Origin: Porphyra umbilicalis | Taxonomy: Eukaryota > Rhodophyta > Bangiophyceae > Bangiales > Bangiaceae | NCBI GenBank assembly: GCA_002049455.2 | Contig: KV919094.1 | Location: 18,703-82,702 of the forward strand | Direction of reading: 5' to 3' | DNA length: 64,000 nt | In this document: positions 51,681-63,522 of the stretch, piece after piece | Numbering within the stretch: the stretch's first letter is position 1 | How the letters are laid out: every line of letters starts with the position of its first letter | The notes under the pieces: model-generated | Told to the model about the DNA's origin: nothing | What the model saw: only the letters and a program-made list of their open reading frames with translations | Database searches by the model: none | Position numbers and translations under genes: made by a program

Positions 51681-54600
51681 TCAAAACACTCTTTCGCGTG
51701 TTCTCGTTATAGATTTCCAATCCGGCAAATTTAGAAGTTTCTCGGCGATGAAATACCGACCCGCAGTGTAGTGGGGCGTCGCCGGGGGATCCTTGGGTTT
51801 GTCTAAGTTGCCTAATTGTCTGTGGGGCACCGTGTGCGTCCTCGTTGGGCCCTGAGCTCGTGTAACATGGTCACTGCTGACGCGCTTTTCCTCTCCGAGG
51901 ATGTCCATGACAAACGTGCAGGCATCAGCGCGCTGGACCAAGAAGAGGTCAATGACTTTTCTCTGCACCTTATTTTTCCGATCGTTGTTGGTCGTGTACA
52001 CGTAGTCGCCAATCTTGACGTCCACTTTGCGGGTCGCCAACTGGTGGTCAAAGCTACAGTTGTAACGTTCTTGCGTCTTACGCAAGGCCGCGACCACCAG
52101 AAACATTTGCCGGCGAGGTCGAACTATGAGTTCGCGTTGGCGAGCGAGGGGTGACCCACCATAAAGAGGGCTCTTATTGGCAAAGGGTGCGGCCGGGGGC
52201 AAGTTGCGAACCACAAGGTTGGGGATCCGTCCTTGGACAACAAGTTCGAATGGGGCCATGCCCGTCGACCGGTGTGGTTGGCTATTTTATGCCATCGTGG
52301 TAACCGGGAGTAGGTTGTCCCATCGTGATCGGTCGTCAGCGACGTAAGGCCGCAACTGAGAGCATTGGTAACAATGAGATGCCACGTTGCACAACGTCTC
52401 CCAGCAAGCCCCTGAATTCCGACGTGACACCACTGTTTCGGCGAAGAAGCCCATTTTTTGTTCGGGCCGTGGAAATCGAACTCCAACCTTGCTTCATGCA
52501 GCAGCTGAACTAAAAAAGCTGTGCTGCTATTGCTTTTCTATTTCGAGTTGGATTCGGTTTTAGGATAGCCGAGGCTATCGCATGGGAGCCTCTGATGAGC
52601 TCGTGTGATTGATCGACGACTCCTTTCACAGCAAGTAGAGGCACGTGGCGGCAGCGTGTGCGCCACGACTGCAAAATTGACTGCTAGTGCATTCCAGGCA
52701 GAGATGGTCGCTGTTCCCGAACGTCCGCATGAGCTGTAGAACATAGCTTTGATCCTACAGCGACCCCCTTCTGGGCGTGGACGTCTTCAAGTGCTGCACA
52801 TATTGACCTGCTTCTTTCGCCGTCTGCCGATGAGCGTTCTCTGCGCCTTCGTAGTGGCTGACACTGCTGCTCACCACAGGTGTCGACTGCCGCAGCAGTG
52901 AATCAATTCCTGGCAGAAAATATCGTCCTGATCGGGTCCAGACACGACCTAGTGTACAGGATCCTGCAGGTTCTTTGGCTCATGACAGCACAGCAGCCGA
53001 CCGCTGACGTACATGTGGCTGCCTAAGAACGCGGACTTTGCTCTAGAATGGAATAGTCGATATAGATAGCCTGAGTTGTTGACAATGCTCTGAGTTGCCA
53101 CGGTACGGTTGTACCGTTCGTCCTGCCAGTTCGTTTGGGGATAGTACGCCGAGGTGCGGACAGTCTCGATGCCAAGCATTTTTATCACGGCAATGAAGAA
53201 GTTCGACATGAACTGGGGCCCTCGGTCCGACAGGATGCGGTCTGGAGACCCTTATGCGGACACCCACGTGTCGATGATGGCGGACGCCACGGACATGGCC
53301 ATGATCCGCCGTAAGGCGCCGCACTTGGTGAGTTGGCGAAGCGGTCGGTGATAACTAAGATATAGCGAATGCCTCACTTGGAGGTCGGTATGGGCCCAAA
53401 GATGTCGATGGACAGTTCCTCGAGTGGCTCCGTAGCGGGGAACAAAGTCAGGGGCGTGATGTGTCGCCGTAAGGCAAGGCAGTTTTGTGCACACGCTGTG
53501 CATTTGGCAATGGTAATACGGATATTTGTTACCATTGAAGGCCAACAATATACCTTACGCACAGTGAAATAAAATTCGATTCAAAATAGAGTGGGCTGCC
53601 ACGGTTGCGTACGGCTCAAGGGTCAAGACGCCTTCGCGTTAAAACTTTGGAATAACCTATTGGTTTCCGTAAGGCGGTCGGCGGTACAGAGCGTGGTGCT
53701 CATTGCTGACGAAGGCCTTTGCCGTTGCGCGTTCGACACGTTTGGTCATTTCAACAAGGGAGTCGTACGTTTGTTGGACTTCGACCACATCGTCGGACTT
53801 CGACCACATCATTGAAATTCATCAGATCGGGTGTGTCGAAACCCGTGCACCTCCCCATCATTACAGCGTTGGACGTCTCAGCCACTGCAATACAAGGAAT
53901 ATCGTCGTGGATATCTTCTGTCGGCGCCTCAGTGGAGGCGCGTGACAGGAAGTCAGGCAATTGGTGAGACACACCCGATTTGTAGACCATGTCGAATGTG
54001 TATTCGGAGAGGCAAAGTCGCCACCTCAGCAAGCGTCCGCTCGAGTCGGTCGTACTGTAGATCCAACTTACAGCTTGGTGATCCGTTCGGATGAGGAGCC
54101 GTTGCCCATCGAGGAAGTGCCGCAGTTTGAGAACTGCCCAGACAACCCCGAGGCATTCGCCATCGGTAGTGCAAATTTTCTGATCGGCACCAGTGAGCCC
54201 GCGGCACCAATATCCGGCAGGATGAAGTAATTCTCCTGATATCTCCCTGCAAAGAGTGCACCGAAGTTGGTCGGCGCAGGTGTCCACATCAAAGACGAGC
54301 TTTGTGTGTGCTTTGGGCAACGCCAATACAGGGGGGCGCAACAGCGCGTGTCACAGGTCACGATATGCGAGGCGGCGGCTGTGTCGGTGGGTGTCGGCAA
54401 ATTCGGTGGAATTTTGGCTCTCGTCAGGGCGTTCAGGGGCTTCACCCGTTTGGCGAAGTCCTTGACAAAATGTCGATAGACGTTACACATACCCAGGAAG
54501 CTTTTCAGCTGTGTCTTGATTGTGAGGAACTTTGCATACTTCAAAGCACCTACGTTTTTGTTGCCCATGTAGAGCTGCCCCGGGCGGACTACAATTCCAA

Positions 54601-55579
54601 AGTACTCGACCTTTTGGGACAACCACGTGCACATTCTCAAGTTCAGGGTAACTACAGCCTCGCGGAATCAGTGCAAGACCTTGCCGACGTCCTTGACAAG
54701 CTGCTCCGCATTTTCGGAGAATATGACGACATCGTCCGAGTAAACAAGGCAAATCAGCCACTCCAAGCCAAATATAATAGTATCCAAAGCTCGCTAGAAG
54801 GTTGCAGGTGCATTTGTCAACCCAGATGGCATAGATTGTCAGTGGTATATACCACAATGCGTCGTGAACGCCGTCTTCTCTTGATCTTCTGTGCGCAGTG
54901 GCACCTACCAATATCCCGCTGTGCAGTTGAGAGAAGTGAACACTTCGGCGTCTCTAAGGAGTCATGGCAGTCCTCCATTCGAGGCCAAGGATACGTATCC
55001 TTTTTAGTGATGTTGTTCAGCCGACTATAGCCGACACAGAATCGGGCTTGCCCATTTTTTTTTATGCACGATGACCACAAGGCTGGCCCAAGCACTATTG
55101 CTACGTGCAATGAATTTGAGCTTCAACCTTTTGTTGATCTGATCAGTCATGATTTGGCGTTTGAGCGGCCCGGTTCTGTAGGGTTGTGCCCGTATGGGTA
55201 AAGCGTCTGAAGAAGAAACAATGGCTTGCTCTGTCGCACGGATGGCTTTCAGGGTTACATCCCAGGTAGACAAATGCGTCTTCCGCATGTCTCGAATCTG
55301 CCTGTGCGAGTACTGGCGGGCCTCACTGAGGTCTAGGTCCTCAAGGGGGTCACGACTGGTCTCGGAAGATGAGGGCACGGATCTATCTTTAGGACTGTCG
55401 TCTTCCAGTACGGCCGATATCTTTGGTCCGAAGTAGGGTTCCGCGAACCCTCTCGTAGAGCACTTTCGAAGAAAGTCTCGGTCTTTGCAAGGTTGCATCA
55501 GTTGACCAAGAAGGGTTCGTCGCGTTGGACGATGGCGATGCCGCGGGCAACCGCCATTGATTTGCGTCGACACAACCAC
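51681..55579 (-). pseudogene. Ty3/gypsy retrotransposon pol, heavily decayed
   Basis: Remnant pol polyprotein in the order reverse transcriptase, RNase H, integrase. On the minus strand, PYRTGPLKRQIMTDQINKRL near 55150 and RFCVGYSRLNNITKKDTYPW near 55050 are reverse-transcriptase blocks. LVYSDDVVIF near 54740 holds the active-site YxDD motif. LKSFLGMCNVYRHFVKDFA follows near 54490. RNase H shows FDVDTCADQLRCTL and TDHQAVSWIYS (54300-54050). Integrase shows a zinc-finger part (CTACAQNCLALRRH near 53490), then ILSDRGPQFMSNFF and YYPQTNWQDERYNRT near 53200-53110 with D and E retained. A C-terminal segment runs to 51681. The order matches Ty3/gypsy, not copia. Numerous frameshifts are present, about 400 bp (52540-52940) is unrecognisable and LTRs were not found, so it is long dead. 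Confidence 0.88.
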
Positions 55580-56204
55580 AAGCTCGGTGTGACCGTCACT
55601 ATGCCAAGGGTGTCACATGTCGCCATAATCCACCTCTCCTGGTGGCCATTGACACGTACTTGTTAGCAGGCTCACACCCGTGCTGGTTTATCCTGCCACT
55701 GGCGGTGCCACACACTGTCGATTAGGCAGGCCACGATCGGCGTTGGTCGAGGCAGCTCCACCGTGCAGCGCACGTGCTTCAGCCGAACGATCTTACACAA
55801 GCGTGGCAAGATTGCCTCGATGTTTTGTTCAATGAACTTGGTGCAAAGAGTGCACCAGAATGACCAGTTGTCAGAGACGAGGAAGCAATTAAAGATGCCC
55901 ACTTCTTCGGTGTTAACATTTAAGTGTATGCCATATTCAGTGGCGAGGCAGTTGTTGTTCGCGCCTCGGATACGCGGGGGCGTCGTCAGTGTCTCAACAT
56001 GAGCCATCCAGTTCTTGGGGAGTGCACTACTGCGAACATTGTTCAACCCAGCGCCCATGTCTAAGTCAGGGCGGCAGCTGTGCATTAAGCGCAGGCATGG
56101 GCCTGTCGTAACGGCGATTTCGTAGTGCCGTAGGGCACGCCGCAACAGCCTTTTCAATGTACGCTTTCGCGTTCTGACGGGCAGCCCTAAGTAGGGCACC
56201 CGGC
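55580..56204. other. Possible gag/protease remnant or spacer
   Basis: A minus-strand frame at 55672-56199 lies where the protease end of the retroelement would be. I could not identify the D-[ST]-G active site, so no feature is claimed. Confidence 0.35.
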
Positions 56205-57649
56205 CTAGGCGGTTTTCGAGCCGTTGACGTCAACGGCTGGGCCCTCGGTCTCTTCATCCTCGTTGATGTTGCCGTTGGCGATCGAGTGAGCGCCGGCCGG
56301 CGGCTGACAACGCTCGCGGGGGCGATACGGTTCTGCGCAATGCGCAGCAAAATGTACCGGCTTCTTCCAGCTGTTACATACATCGGCTCGGTTGGCCTGC
56401 GAGAATCTCCTTTTGTACCTCCGCTTGAGGGTCTCGATCACGCCCGCGTCTAGCGGCTGGGAAATAGCCGTGGTGTTTGGCGGTAGGGTGATAAACTCCA
56501 CTTTGTCGTGATCCACGGCCTCGTGAGAAGACAGGTTGTCCACCACCAAAACCACACGATCGCTTGTGCGCGCCCGCACCGCAGGGATGAAAACCTTCTC
56601 CACCCAGGCCTTGAAAACCTCCCCGTTCATCCAGCTTTTTTTTGCTGGAAGTAGGGGAGGGGGCAGGAAGAAGACCGGAAGCAGAGCGGCTGCTTCGCCG
56701 AGCCAAGGAGAGCGACCGGCAGCATGTGTGTCCCCGCGGCATTCACCGCAAGTACCAGCGTGACACGCTGCTTCGCCTTCATCGCCTTGCTGCCACGTAC
56801 ACGACGTCGGTCCTTCGTCGGCACAAACGAGCGGTTTGGGACAGCCATGTAAAACAGACCCGACTCATCCATATTGTAGATGTGCTCCGGTTCAAACGCC
56901 TCCAGCCGCCGCCGCACGTCGGCCATGCGCTCCCGCGCCTCCTCCATGTCCACCGATCCCGCAGACCCGTGAAGACGTACATTCACCACACCGTGCCGGC
57001 CAGCCCAGCCCTGGACGTAGCCTAGCGAGCCGCAAAACCCCATAATGCCGAGCTCTGACGCAATCTTTTCCGCCTTACGTCCCAAAAGCGCGTAGGTCAT
57101 AGGGACTCGCTTCCGTCCCCGAGCTGACAGCATACAAAATCAGTAGTACAGTTGTCCAACTCGGGGTGCGCCGCCCCTCGGAGGTTGGTACGGTGGAGCT
57201 GCGCCCCTGGCTTGGCAGCCGCCGCGCGGTAGACGTCCTTGCGCTGGATGATCTTCCGCAATGCAGCAACAGAGGCGTTTGGAGCAATGGTGTCCTTTAT
57301 TATGCTATAGGGTACACCACGCTCCTTGGATAACGGCAATCTTGACCCCCAAAGACAGAGTCTGGTCCCTCTTCCGTCGCAGGGGCCGTCGCACACCGCC
57401 CCGTACTTGAGCCGGTTGCGCTTGGGGGGACGCTCCGGCAACGGGAGCCGCCGGCGGTCGGCCGTGGCCGTCGATAGGAGTGCCCTCGCAGTGGATCGCG
57501 TGGGCTGCCACGGCCGCGGCCCGAGACGCTCGAGAGACAGCCTCAGCGGACTGGGACAGCAAATCGGGTGCGGCTTGACAAAAAGCCTCCCGGGCAACGG
57601 ATGCGGCCGCATCGACAGAGCTTGGGCACGAGGTGGGAACGTTGGCCAT
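56205..57649 (-). pseudogene. Pogo/Tigger-like (CENP-B/DDE_1) transposase with frameshifts
   Basis: Transposase related to CENP-B and Tigger proteins. From ATG 57649 the N-terminus is Ala-rich. KRDQTLSLGVKIAVIQ near 57350 resembles the CENP-B helix-turn-helix, and then the frame changes. The second DNA-binding region includes PMTYALLGRKAEKIASELGI and VQGWAGRHGVVNVRLHGSAG (57090-56960). The catalytic DDE_1 domain follows: HIYNMDESGLFYMAVPNRSF (first Asp), VVLVVDNLSSHEA (second) and ITLPPNTTAISQPLDAGVIE (third). Frame changes occur near 57320 and 57130, and at an A8 run (56636-56643) where one base is missing relative to an open frame. Most conserved blocks survive, so decay is fairly recent. 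Its superfamily is the right one to have mobilised the TA-flanked CAGT-ended MITEs here, but its own ends were not found. Confidence 0.85.
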
Positions 57650-57787
57650 CTTTGCAATCAGCCACAACGTCTGGATGGGTGGAAAATGAACGGAGGTGTA
57701 GAGCGGGGAGAGAGGTGGGGATCAGCGCGGCGAGAGCACGCGATGATCACGCACGCTGATTGTGGGCTAGGACATGCGGAAAAGCCA

Positions 57788-59212
57788 TGGAGTAAATGAA
57801 CGTCCCCACTCGGTCCAAGCAAACTCGCTCTTGGCCAATGGCGTGTCGCCCTCCGAATATGGCTCAGAAGTGGGATTCGTGGCTTGTCCCAAGTACTCGA
57901 AAGCTCCTCTGGACTTCTATGTCCCACCTGTACGCTGTAACGGAACATTGTTCCAACGGCAACATGCTCGTCTCCTTGCTCCCCCCCCCCGCCGCGTCGT
58001 TGCCGCCCTGGTCTCCCCCCCATTTTGATTTACCCGTCCCCCCCGCCGCCCCCGTCTCCCCCCCTTTTGATTGTCCCCCCCACCCCCCCCTCCAGTCCCC
58101 CAGCGTCCTTGATGACTGTCCACCCTCTACCCCTACTCAAAAGCGTCACAGTCTATTACCGACCCCTCCCACCACCGTCCTCTCTCCACCACCCCCGCCA
58201 CCACCGCCACCGCCGCGACCGCCACTGCATATGCCTCTCTAGCTGTGGGACCGGCCACCCCCCTCGTCCAACCCAGAGGATCAAGGTGCGCTTGTAATGC
58301 AGCAAACAAAAACGGTGGGGGGGGGGGTGAACAAGGAGTCAGTGTGAATGAAGCGGTGAGCATCGTGGAGGCGCTGCGCGACCCGCGTTGCACTCCGGGC
58401 GCGCAAGCTGCGCAGTCGAGGTTGACAGCTGTTCAGTAGATTTGAGAAGGCATGGCTCTCAGCCAATGAAACAACAGATGCGGCGTTGCTGACAGAACCA
58501 TCAACGGAAAGGGCGCGCAATGAGGCAAATCTCTGGGCGCCGGCCTCGGCGTCCGAGGCGCGCGCCATCCGCGGACCCTCGACAACGCCGTCCCCGTCAC
58601 CACGTGCCACAGCCCTTTTTTTCCTCTTATCCTCCGTCTCTCGCCCCCCACCTCCTTCCTCCCCCCCCCCCCCCCCCTTGCTCCTGCATGTATTCCCTTT
58701 CATCGTCCACCACTATTTGTGTGCGTCCTCCTCTTGATCAGGGGTGGGTCATACTCAGTTTGTGCCACTGACTGCTCTGTCAACGCGTCTTGCGTCACAG
58801 TCGCCTGCGTGAGTGCATGTGTGTGCGTCGGGTCAGTGGGGGATTACGACGTTGCTGGGTGCGGGTGGGGAGTCGACAGTCATCAGGGACGCTGAGGGAC
58901 TGGAGGGGGGGGGTGGTGGGGACAATCAAAAGGAAGGGGAGACGGGGGCGACGGGGGGGGTGGACAATCATAAGGGGGGAGAGACGGGGGCGGCGAAGTG
59001 CGCGGGGGGGGGGGGAGCAAGGAGGCGAGCATGTTGCCGTTGGAACAATGTTCCGTTACAGCGTACAGGTGGGACACAGAAGTCCAGAGGAGCTTTCGAG
59101 TACTTGGGATAAGCCACAACTCCCACTTCTGAGCCATATTCGGAGGGCGACACGCCATTGGCCGAGAGCGAGTTTGCTTGGACCGAGTGGGGACGCTCAG
59201 TTACACCCTCGG
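57788..59212. mobile_element. 1.4-kb foldback element with ~330-bp inverted arms
   Basis: The left arm (about 57788-58117) recurs inverted as the right arm (about 58874-59212). Shared sequence includes TCCCCACTCGGTCCAAGC at the outer edge, CCATATTCGGAGGGCG-type sequence in the middle and GACAGTCATC at the inner edge, with simple C/G runs of differing length between. The ~755-bp centre holds a minus-strand frame (58281-58703) of no known family, with a Gly/Glu/Arg-rich start. The outermost bases are less conserved and no target duplication was identified. It is either a foldback transposon or a secondary inverted duplication; element is preferred because the outer ends are abrupt. Confidence 0.75.
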
Positions 59213-59282
59213 AAAAGCAGCGTCGGTGCGGCGACGAGCGCACCCGACAGGCGGTCATTCAACCAAAAGTGATGAGCTCATA

Positions 59283-59381
59283 CAGTTGGGGCGGTCGTCT
59301 AAATAAATTGGTTTTGCACGATCGCACTGGACATTGTCACAGCGTGACAATGTCCAGTGAGACAATGTCGAATAATGACTG
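59283..59381. repeat. Possible 99-bp MITE containing a 35-bp hairpin
   Basis: CAGT and ACTG termini are flanked by TA on both sides. Inside, CACTGGACATTGTCAC (59325-59340) and its exact complement (59344-59359) form a 16-bp stem with a 3-nt loop. The right end, inverted (CAGTCATTATTCG), equals the terminus of the pogo-like element at 19228. Confidence 0.6.
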
Positions 59382-59400
59382 TATTCATACATTTTCGCGA

Positions 59401-59743
59401 CGATCCCCAGGATGATCGCACTCCGACTTCCGGACAGTCCTGAGCACGATCCGTAGAGTGATCAGAACTAGCAAATCGGGGTGATTCGTCATGAGGATGC
59501 GGCAGCAATGTCACCGGACAATTGGTGATTCTGCAGGTGCTGGTGTGAGGATGATTCCCACTGAATATCGGTGAAGACAGTGTTCGTGCACTTCTCAACT
59601 CCACTGCGGACTCTGTCTCAAACAACAACGAAGAGTGGGGAAAATGTGATCGCAGGATCATTGTGCGACAGTACTGCGAACCGGCGGTAGGCGTGTTCGA
59701 ATCTAGCAGCTCTCAGTTTTGAGGAATCGGGGACAAAACGCTG
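59401..59743 (-). repeat. 343-bp dispersed repeat, copy B (inverted)
   Basis: Reverse-orientation copy of the repeat at 50649-50990, ending CAGCGTTTTGTCCCCGATTC on the minus strand. Similarity covers the full length. Confidence 0.75.
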
Positions 59744-60072
59744 CGTACTGGTGCTATCATACGAGGATCTCTGGCGCCTTGGTTGAGAGGCAGCGCTGGT
59801 CCTGCTTGGCCCTCACCACGCCTCGTGGCCGCTTCGTCCCGTACGGCCTGCCCCTTGTCCTCGACGTCTCCGTCACCCCGCTGGCTTTTCCCTTCCCCCT
59901 ATTGCGGCAACATCCCTTTTGTTTTTTTCCTACTTTGCCTGTTGCATTGATCTGTCCCCCGGGACCACTTTTGCAACTCCACGACGTTGACGTGCCATCG
60001 CCTCTGGGTGTCTGGGGCGCTCCCCACCCGGCCCCTTCCCCCCCCCCCACCCCGTACCTAGCCACCCCCATC

Positions 60073-60885
60073 ATGGGTCTCGTCGACGGCCAGCGCATCC
60101 TCATCACGGGTGCGAGCCAAGGCCTCGGCGCCGGCATTGCGCGCACGCTCGCCGACGAAGGCGCGGCTGCCCTCCTCCTCACCGCCCGCTCGACGGCGCG
60201 GGGCTCGGCCGTCGCCTCCTCCATCCGCTCGGCGCACCCGACCGTGGACGTGACGTTCCTCCCCGCCGACCTCGCGTCGGCCGCCGACGTGGAGGCGCTC
60301 GTGCGCGCCGCCGACGCGGCCGACGTCACGTCCATCGTCAACGCGGCGGGCGACACGTCGCGGGGCACCCTCGTGTCGACGCCGCGGGGCGCCATTGAGG
60401 GGACGTTTGCGGTCAACTTTACGGCGCCCTTCCTCCTCGCCCAAGCGGCGGTGCGGCGGTGGACGGGGGGGGGGTACGAGCGCGGCCGCATCGTCAATGT
60501 CGGCTCGTCGGCGTCGCGCGGCGGCGCCGCCTTCCTCGCCGCCTACTCGGCGTCCAAGGCCGCCCTCGATTGTCTCACGCGCAACATTGCGGGCGCGTAC
60601 GCGGGCGCGGGGGTGCGCTGCAACGGCGTGGCGCCCGACCAAATCGCCACAGAGGGGGAGCACGCGGTCATGACGGGGCCGTGGCACGGGCGGCGGGACG
60701 ATTGGGTGGCCGAGGCGGACCGCGCGAGCGCGCTCGGCCGCATCCTGCGGCCCGCCGACATTGGGGGGCTCGTCGCGTTCCTCCTCAGCGACGCGGCCGC
60801 AATGATAAACGGGGAGGTGATTGATATCGGGCACCAGGCGCCCATGGGGTTTGTGCGGGGGGACGTGCCGACGCCCAAGGAGTAG
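60073..60885 (+). CDS. Short-chain dehydrogenase/reductase (classical SDR)
   Basis: NAD(P)-dependent oxidoreductase with a Rossmann fold, 270 residues, single exon. The ATG at 60073 is the first Met directly ahead of the fold (MGLVDGQRILITGASQGLG); upstream frame is open but lacks family features. Motifs are TGASQGLG (residues 12-19, cofactor loop), PADLAS (65-70), NAAG (90-93), Asn115, Ser145/146 and YSASK with Tyr158 and Lys162. So the complete Asn-Ser-Tyr-Lys set is present. ARS at 38-40, with the basic residue after strand 2, suggests NADPH, by inference. The end carries the family's C-terminal FLLSDAAAMINGEVIDIG, with the usual glycine-rich GG replaced by GH. The substrate cannot be told. 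A T-rich tract and CT-rich sequence lie upstream (59880-59960). Confidence 0.92.
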   Translation: MGLVDGQRILITGASQGLGAGIARTLADEGAAALLLTARSTARGSAVASSIRSAHPTVDVTFLPADLASAADVEALVRAADAADVTSIVNAAGDTSRGTLVSTPRGAIEGTFAVNFTAPFLLAQAAVRRWTGGGYERGRIVNVGSSASRGGAAFLAAYSASKAALDCLTRNIAGAYAGAGVRCNGVAPDQIATEGEHAVMTGPWHGRRDDWVAEADRASALGRILRPADIGGLVAFLLSDAAAMINGEVIDIGHQAPMGFVRGDVPTPKE

Positions 60886-62803
60886 GGGGTCGGGGGGGGG
60901 GGGGGTGGGGGGGGCTGGAGGGGGGGGGGGGGGTGCAGGACGAAGTAACTTAAAGGAGGGGCGAGTGGAGGGTGGGGGCGGGGGGGGGGGGGGTCCGCAC
61001 CTGGTGATGGTCCCATCCGTCACCCGGGCGGTGGCCGTGGGGCCCCCCAGGGGCCCCCCCCCGCCCCGCGCCTGCCCCCCACCGCCTCCCTGTTTGTACA
61101 CTACACCCCGAGGCACCGGGCGCCGACGCTAGCGCCTTTGCGACGGCGCCGCACACGTGCCCCGCGGCCGTCGCGCGCCGGCGGTCGGCGACGCCGCGGT
61201 GGACACCACGGGCGCGTGACGCGGTCCGCCATTGACCCCCACCGGGCGCCGTCGGCGCCGCCGCCGCCGGCCGTCACGGCCTTGCCCTGACTACCGTCCG
61301 CCGGCCGCCGCGGGGGGCGCCCCCAGCCACAGCAGCGGCCGCGCCTTGACCGCCCGCGGCGGCGGCGGCGGCGGCGGCCGCCGGAAACGGCCGCCGCCCA
61401 CCCCCGCGCCGCCGCCAACGGGCCCGCCGACGCACGCCGCCCCGCGCACGGCCCACACCCCCCCCGGCGCGCCGCGGCGGCGCCCGGCCCCCGCGCGCGG
61501 GGGCGCCCGTCGCGGCGCCCCGCGCCCGTGCACGCCGCCGCGGCGGGTGTGGCCGCGGCGGCGCACGGCCCCGACCGACCGGGGGGGGGGTCCCGTCGCT
61601 CCGCCGGGGGGGGGGTGCCGCGGAGGGGGCGCCACGCCCGTCGGCGGCGGCGGCGGCGGTGGGCAGCCCGTGGGGACCGGCGCGTCGGGCGCGTCGGGGC
61701 GCGCGCCGCCCGTCGGGCCTCTCGAGCGCGCGGCCGCGGCGGCGCGTGGCACGCGCGGCGGCGGGGCGGCTCCCGCCCAGCATCACCACCCCCCCCCCCC
61801 GCTCGGTGCTCGTCGCCACCGGCGTCCTGCCTCGTGCCTGTCTGCTGACACCTGCGCGGGGCTGGGCACGGGCGGGCGCCGCGCCCGCGGCGGGGGGCCT
61901 TGCACAGCGCAACGGTCCGGCTCGGCGTCACGGCCGCCGCCGGCCGGCCGTGCGGGTGGGCCACCCAACGTGACCGCCGCGCGGATCTGGGCGGGTGGGG
62001 GGGCGCGCCGCCGCCACACCCTGGGCGGACGTGGTGCCACCGCGGCGCTCCCCCCGGGGGGGGGGCCCCGCCGCCTCGGCCGCGCCGCCCGCCGCCCCGC
62101 GGCGCCCCCGTGGGGCCCCGCCGCGGACCGCGGCGCGCCGCCGCCCCGCGGCGCGACGCGCACACGCGCCCCCGCGTGTGCGACAAGGCGCCACGGTGGC
62201 GGGGGGGGGGGGGGGGGGGGGTGCCGCGCCCGCGGCCCGACGGGCGCCCCCACCCGCGGCTGCCGCCGCCGCCGCCGCCTCCGCCGCCGTCGGGGCGGGC
62301 GACGCGGCGGGGCCCACCGACAGTTGTCGTGCCCGCGCCGCCGCCGCCGCCGCCGACGCGCGGCAGGCCGCGTCGGGGGGGGGGAGCGCGGCGGGGGGCC
62401 GACGAGGCACGGCGGCGGCCGCGGGGGTGGCCAAACGTGGCGCCGGGGGGGGGGGCGGGGGAGGCGGGGCACGCGCGCCTCGCCACCCCCCGTCCCGCCG
62501 TGGGCGGCGGGGGGGGGGGGGGGGGGGGAAGTCGACTCGCCCCGCCCGCCGCCCACGCGCGCGCGCACGGCGCGGCCACGGCGGGCGCGGCGCCGCCGCT
62601 CGCACGCGGCGGGCGTCTGCGGGGCGGCGCCCCCCCCCCCCCCCCGCCCCGTTTGCGTCACCCGCCTGCGCTCCCGCCGGCGGCGGCGGCGGGGTGCCCC
62701 CCCGGCAGGCGGGTGCAGGCGCCCGTCTTTTTGGTCGTTTGCCCGCCTGCCCCCCGACGCCCGCGCCCGGGTGGCGCGCGCGGCGGCGCGCCGCGGCGCG
62801 GCC

Positions 62804-62867
62804 GGCGCCCGCAACCGACTGGCGGCGGCGGCGGGGCGGGGGGCGCCCGCAACCGACTGGCGGCGGC
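62804..62867 (+). repeat. Direct 26-bp repeat, two units
   Basis: GGCGCCCGCAACCGACTGGC plus GGCGGC occurs at 62804-62829 and again at 62842-62867. Confidence 0.8.
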
Positions 62868-63486
62868 GCGGGGCGCGTTGTGGGTGCAGGCGGCGGGGTG
62901 CCAGCGGCGGTGGCCGCCGTCCCCCCCCCCCCCCTTGACATCCCGTGCGCCGCACGCGGGCGGCGCCACGGGCGCCACGCCGCCCGTTTTCTAACCGCGT
63001 GGCGCCCCGCGGCTGCCCCCGCCGCCCCGCCCGCCGCCGTCCCCGTCACCCCCGGCCGGTGGGCGCCCTCCCCCACCTGCCCGTGACGCGGGCCGCCCCC
63101 CCCCCCCCCCCCCCCCCGCCGCGCGTCGACCGGCCGCCGCCACGGCCGCCGCCGCCCGACGCGCACCGCCGCCGTGGCACCCGAGCCGCCCCGCGGTCGC
63201 ACCCCCCACCCACGGGCGCGGGCGCAGGCGACCCGCCGCCCCGCGGCGGCCGGCGCAAGCACCCCCCCCGCCTCCCCCCCCCGCCGCCACCCACCGCCCC
63301 CACCCGCGCGCGGTCGGCGGCGGTCCCGGCGCCCGCGCCTGTCAGACACGGAGGGTGCCCCCTTTGGGTGGTGGCGCCCCCCCCCCCCCCCCCTCCTCCC
63401 CCCCCCGCCGCCGCGTGGCCGAGCGCAGAGGCCGCCCGCCGCCCCGCGCCACCACCCCCCGCCGGCGGGTCGGCACAGCCGCCGCG

Positions 63487-63522
63487 GCCGACCGCCGACC
63501 GCCGACCGCCGACCGCCGACCG
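63487..63522 (+). repeat. 7-bp tandem repeat (CCGACCG)n
   Basis: Five consecutive units in the low-complexity tail of the window. Confidence 0.85.

Noticed and set aside
55672..56199. Protease/gag part of the gypsy element.
   Set aside because: Position fits, but no D-[ST]-G active site or zinc-knuckle could be read.
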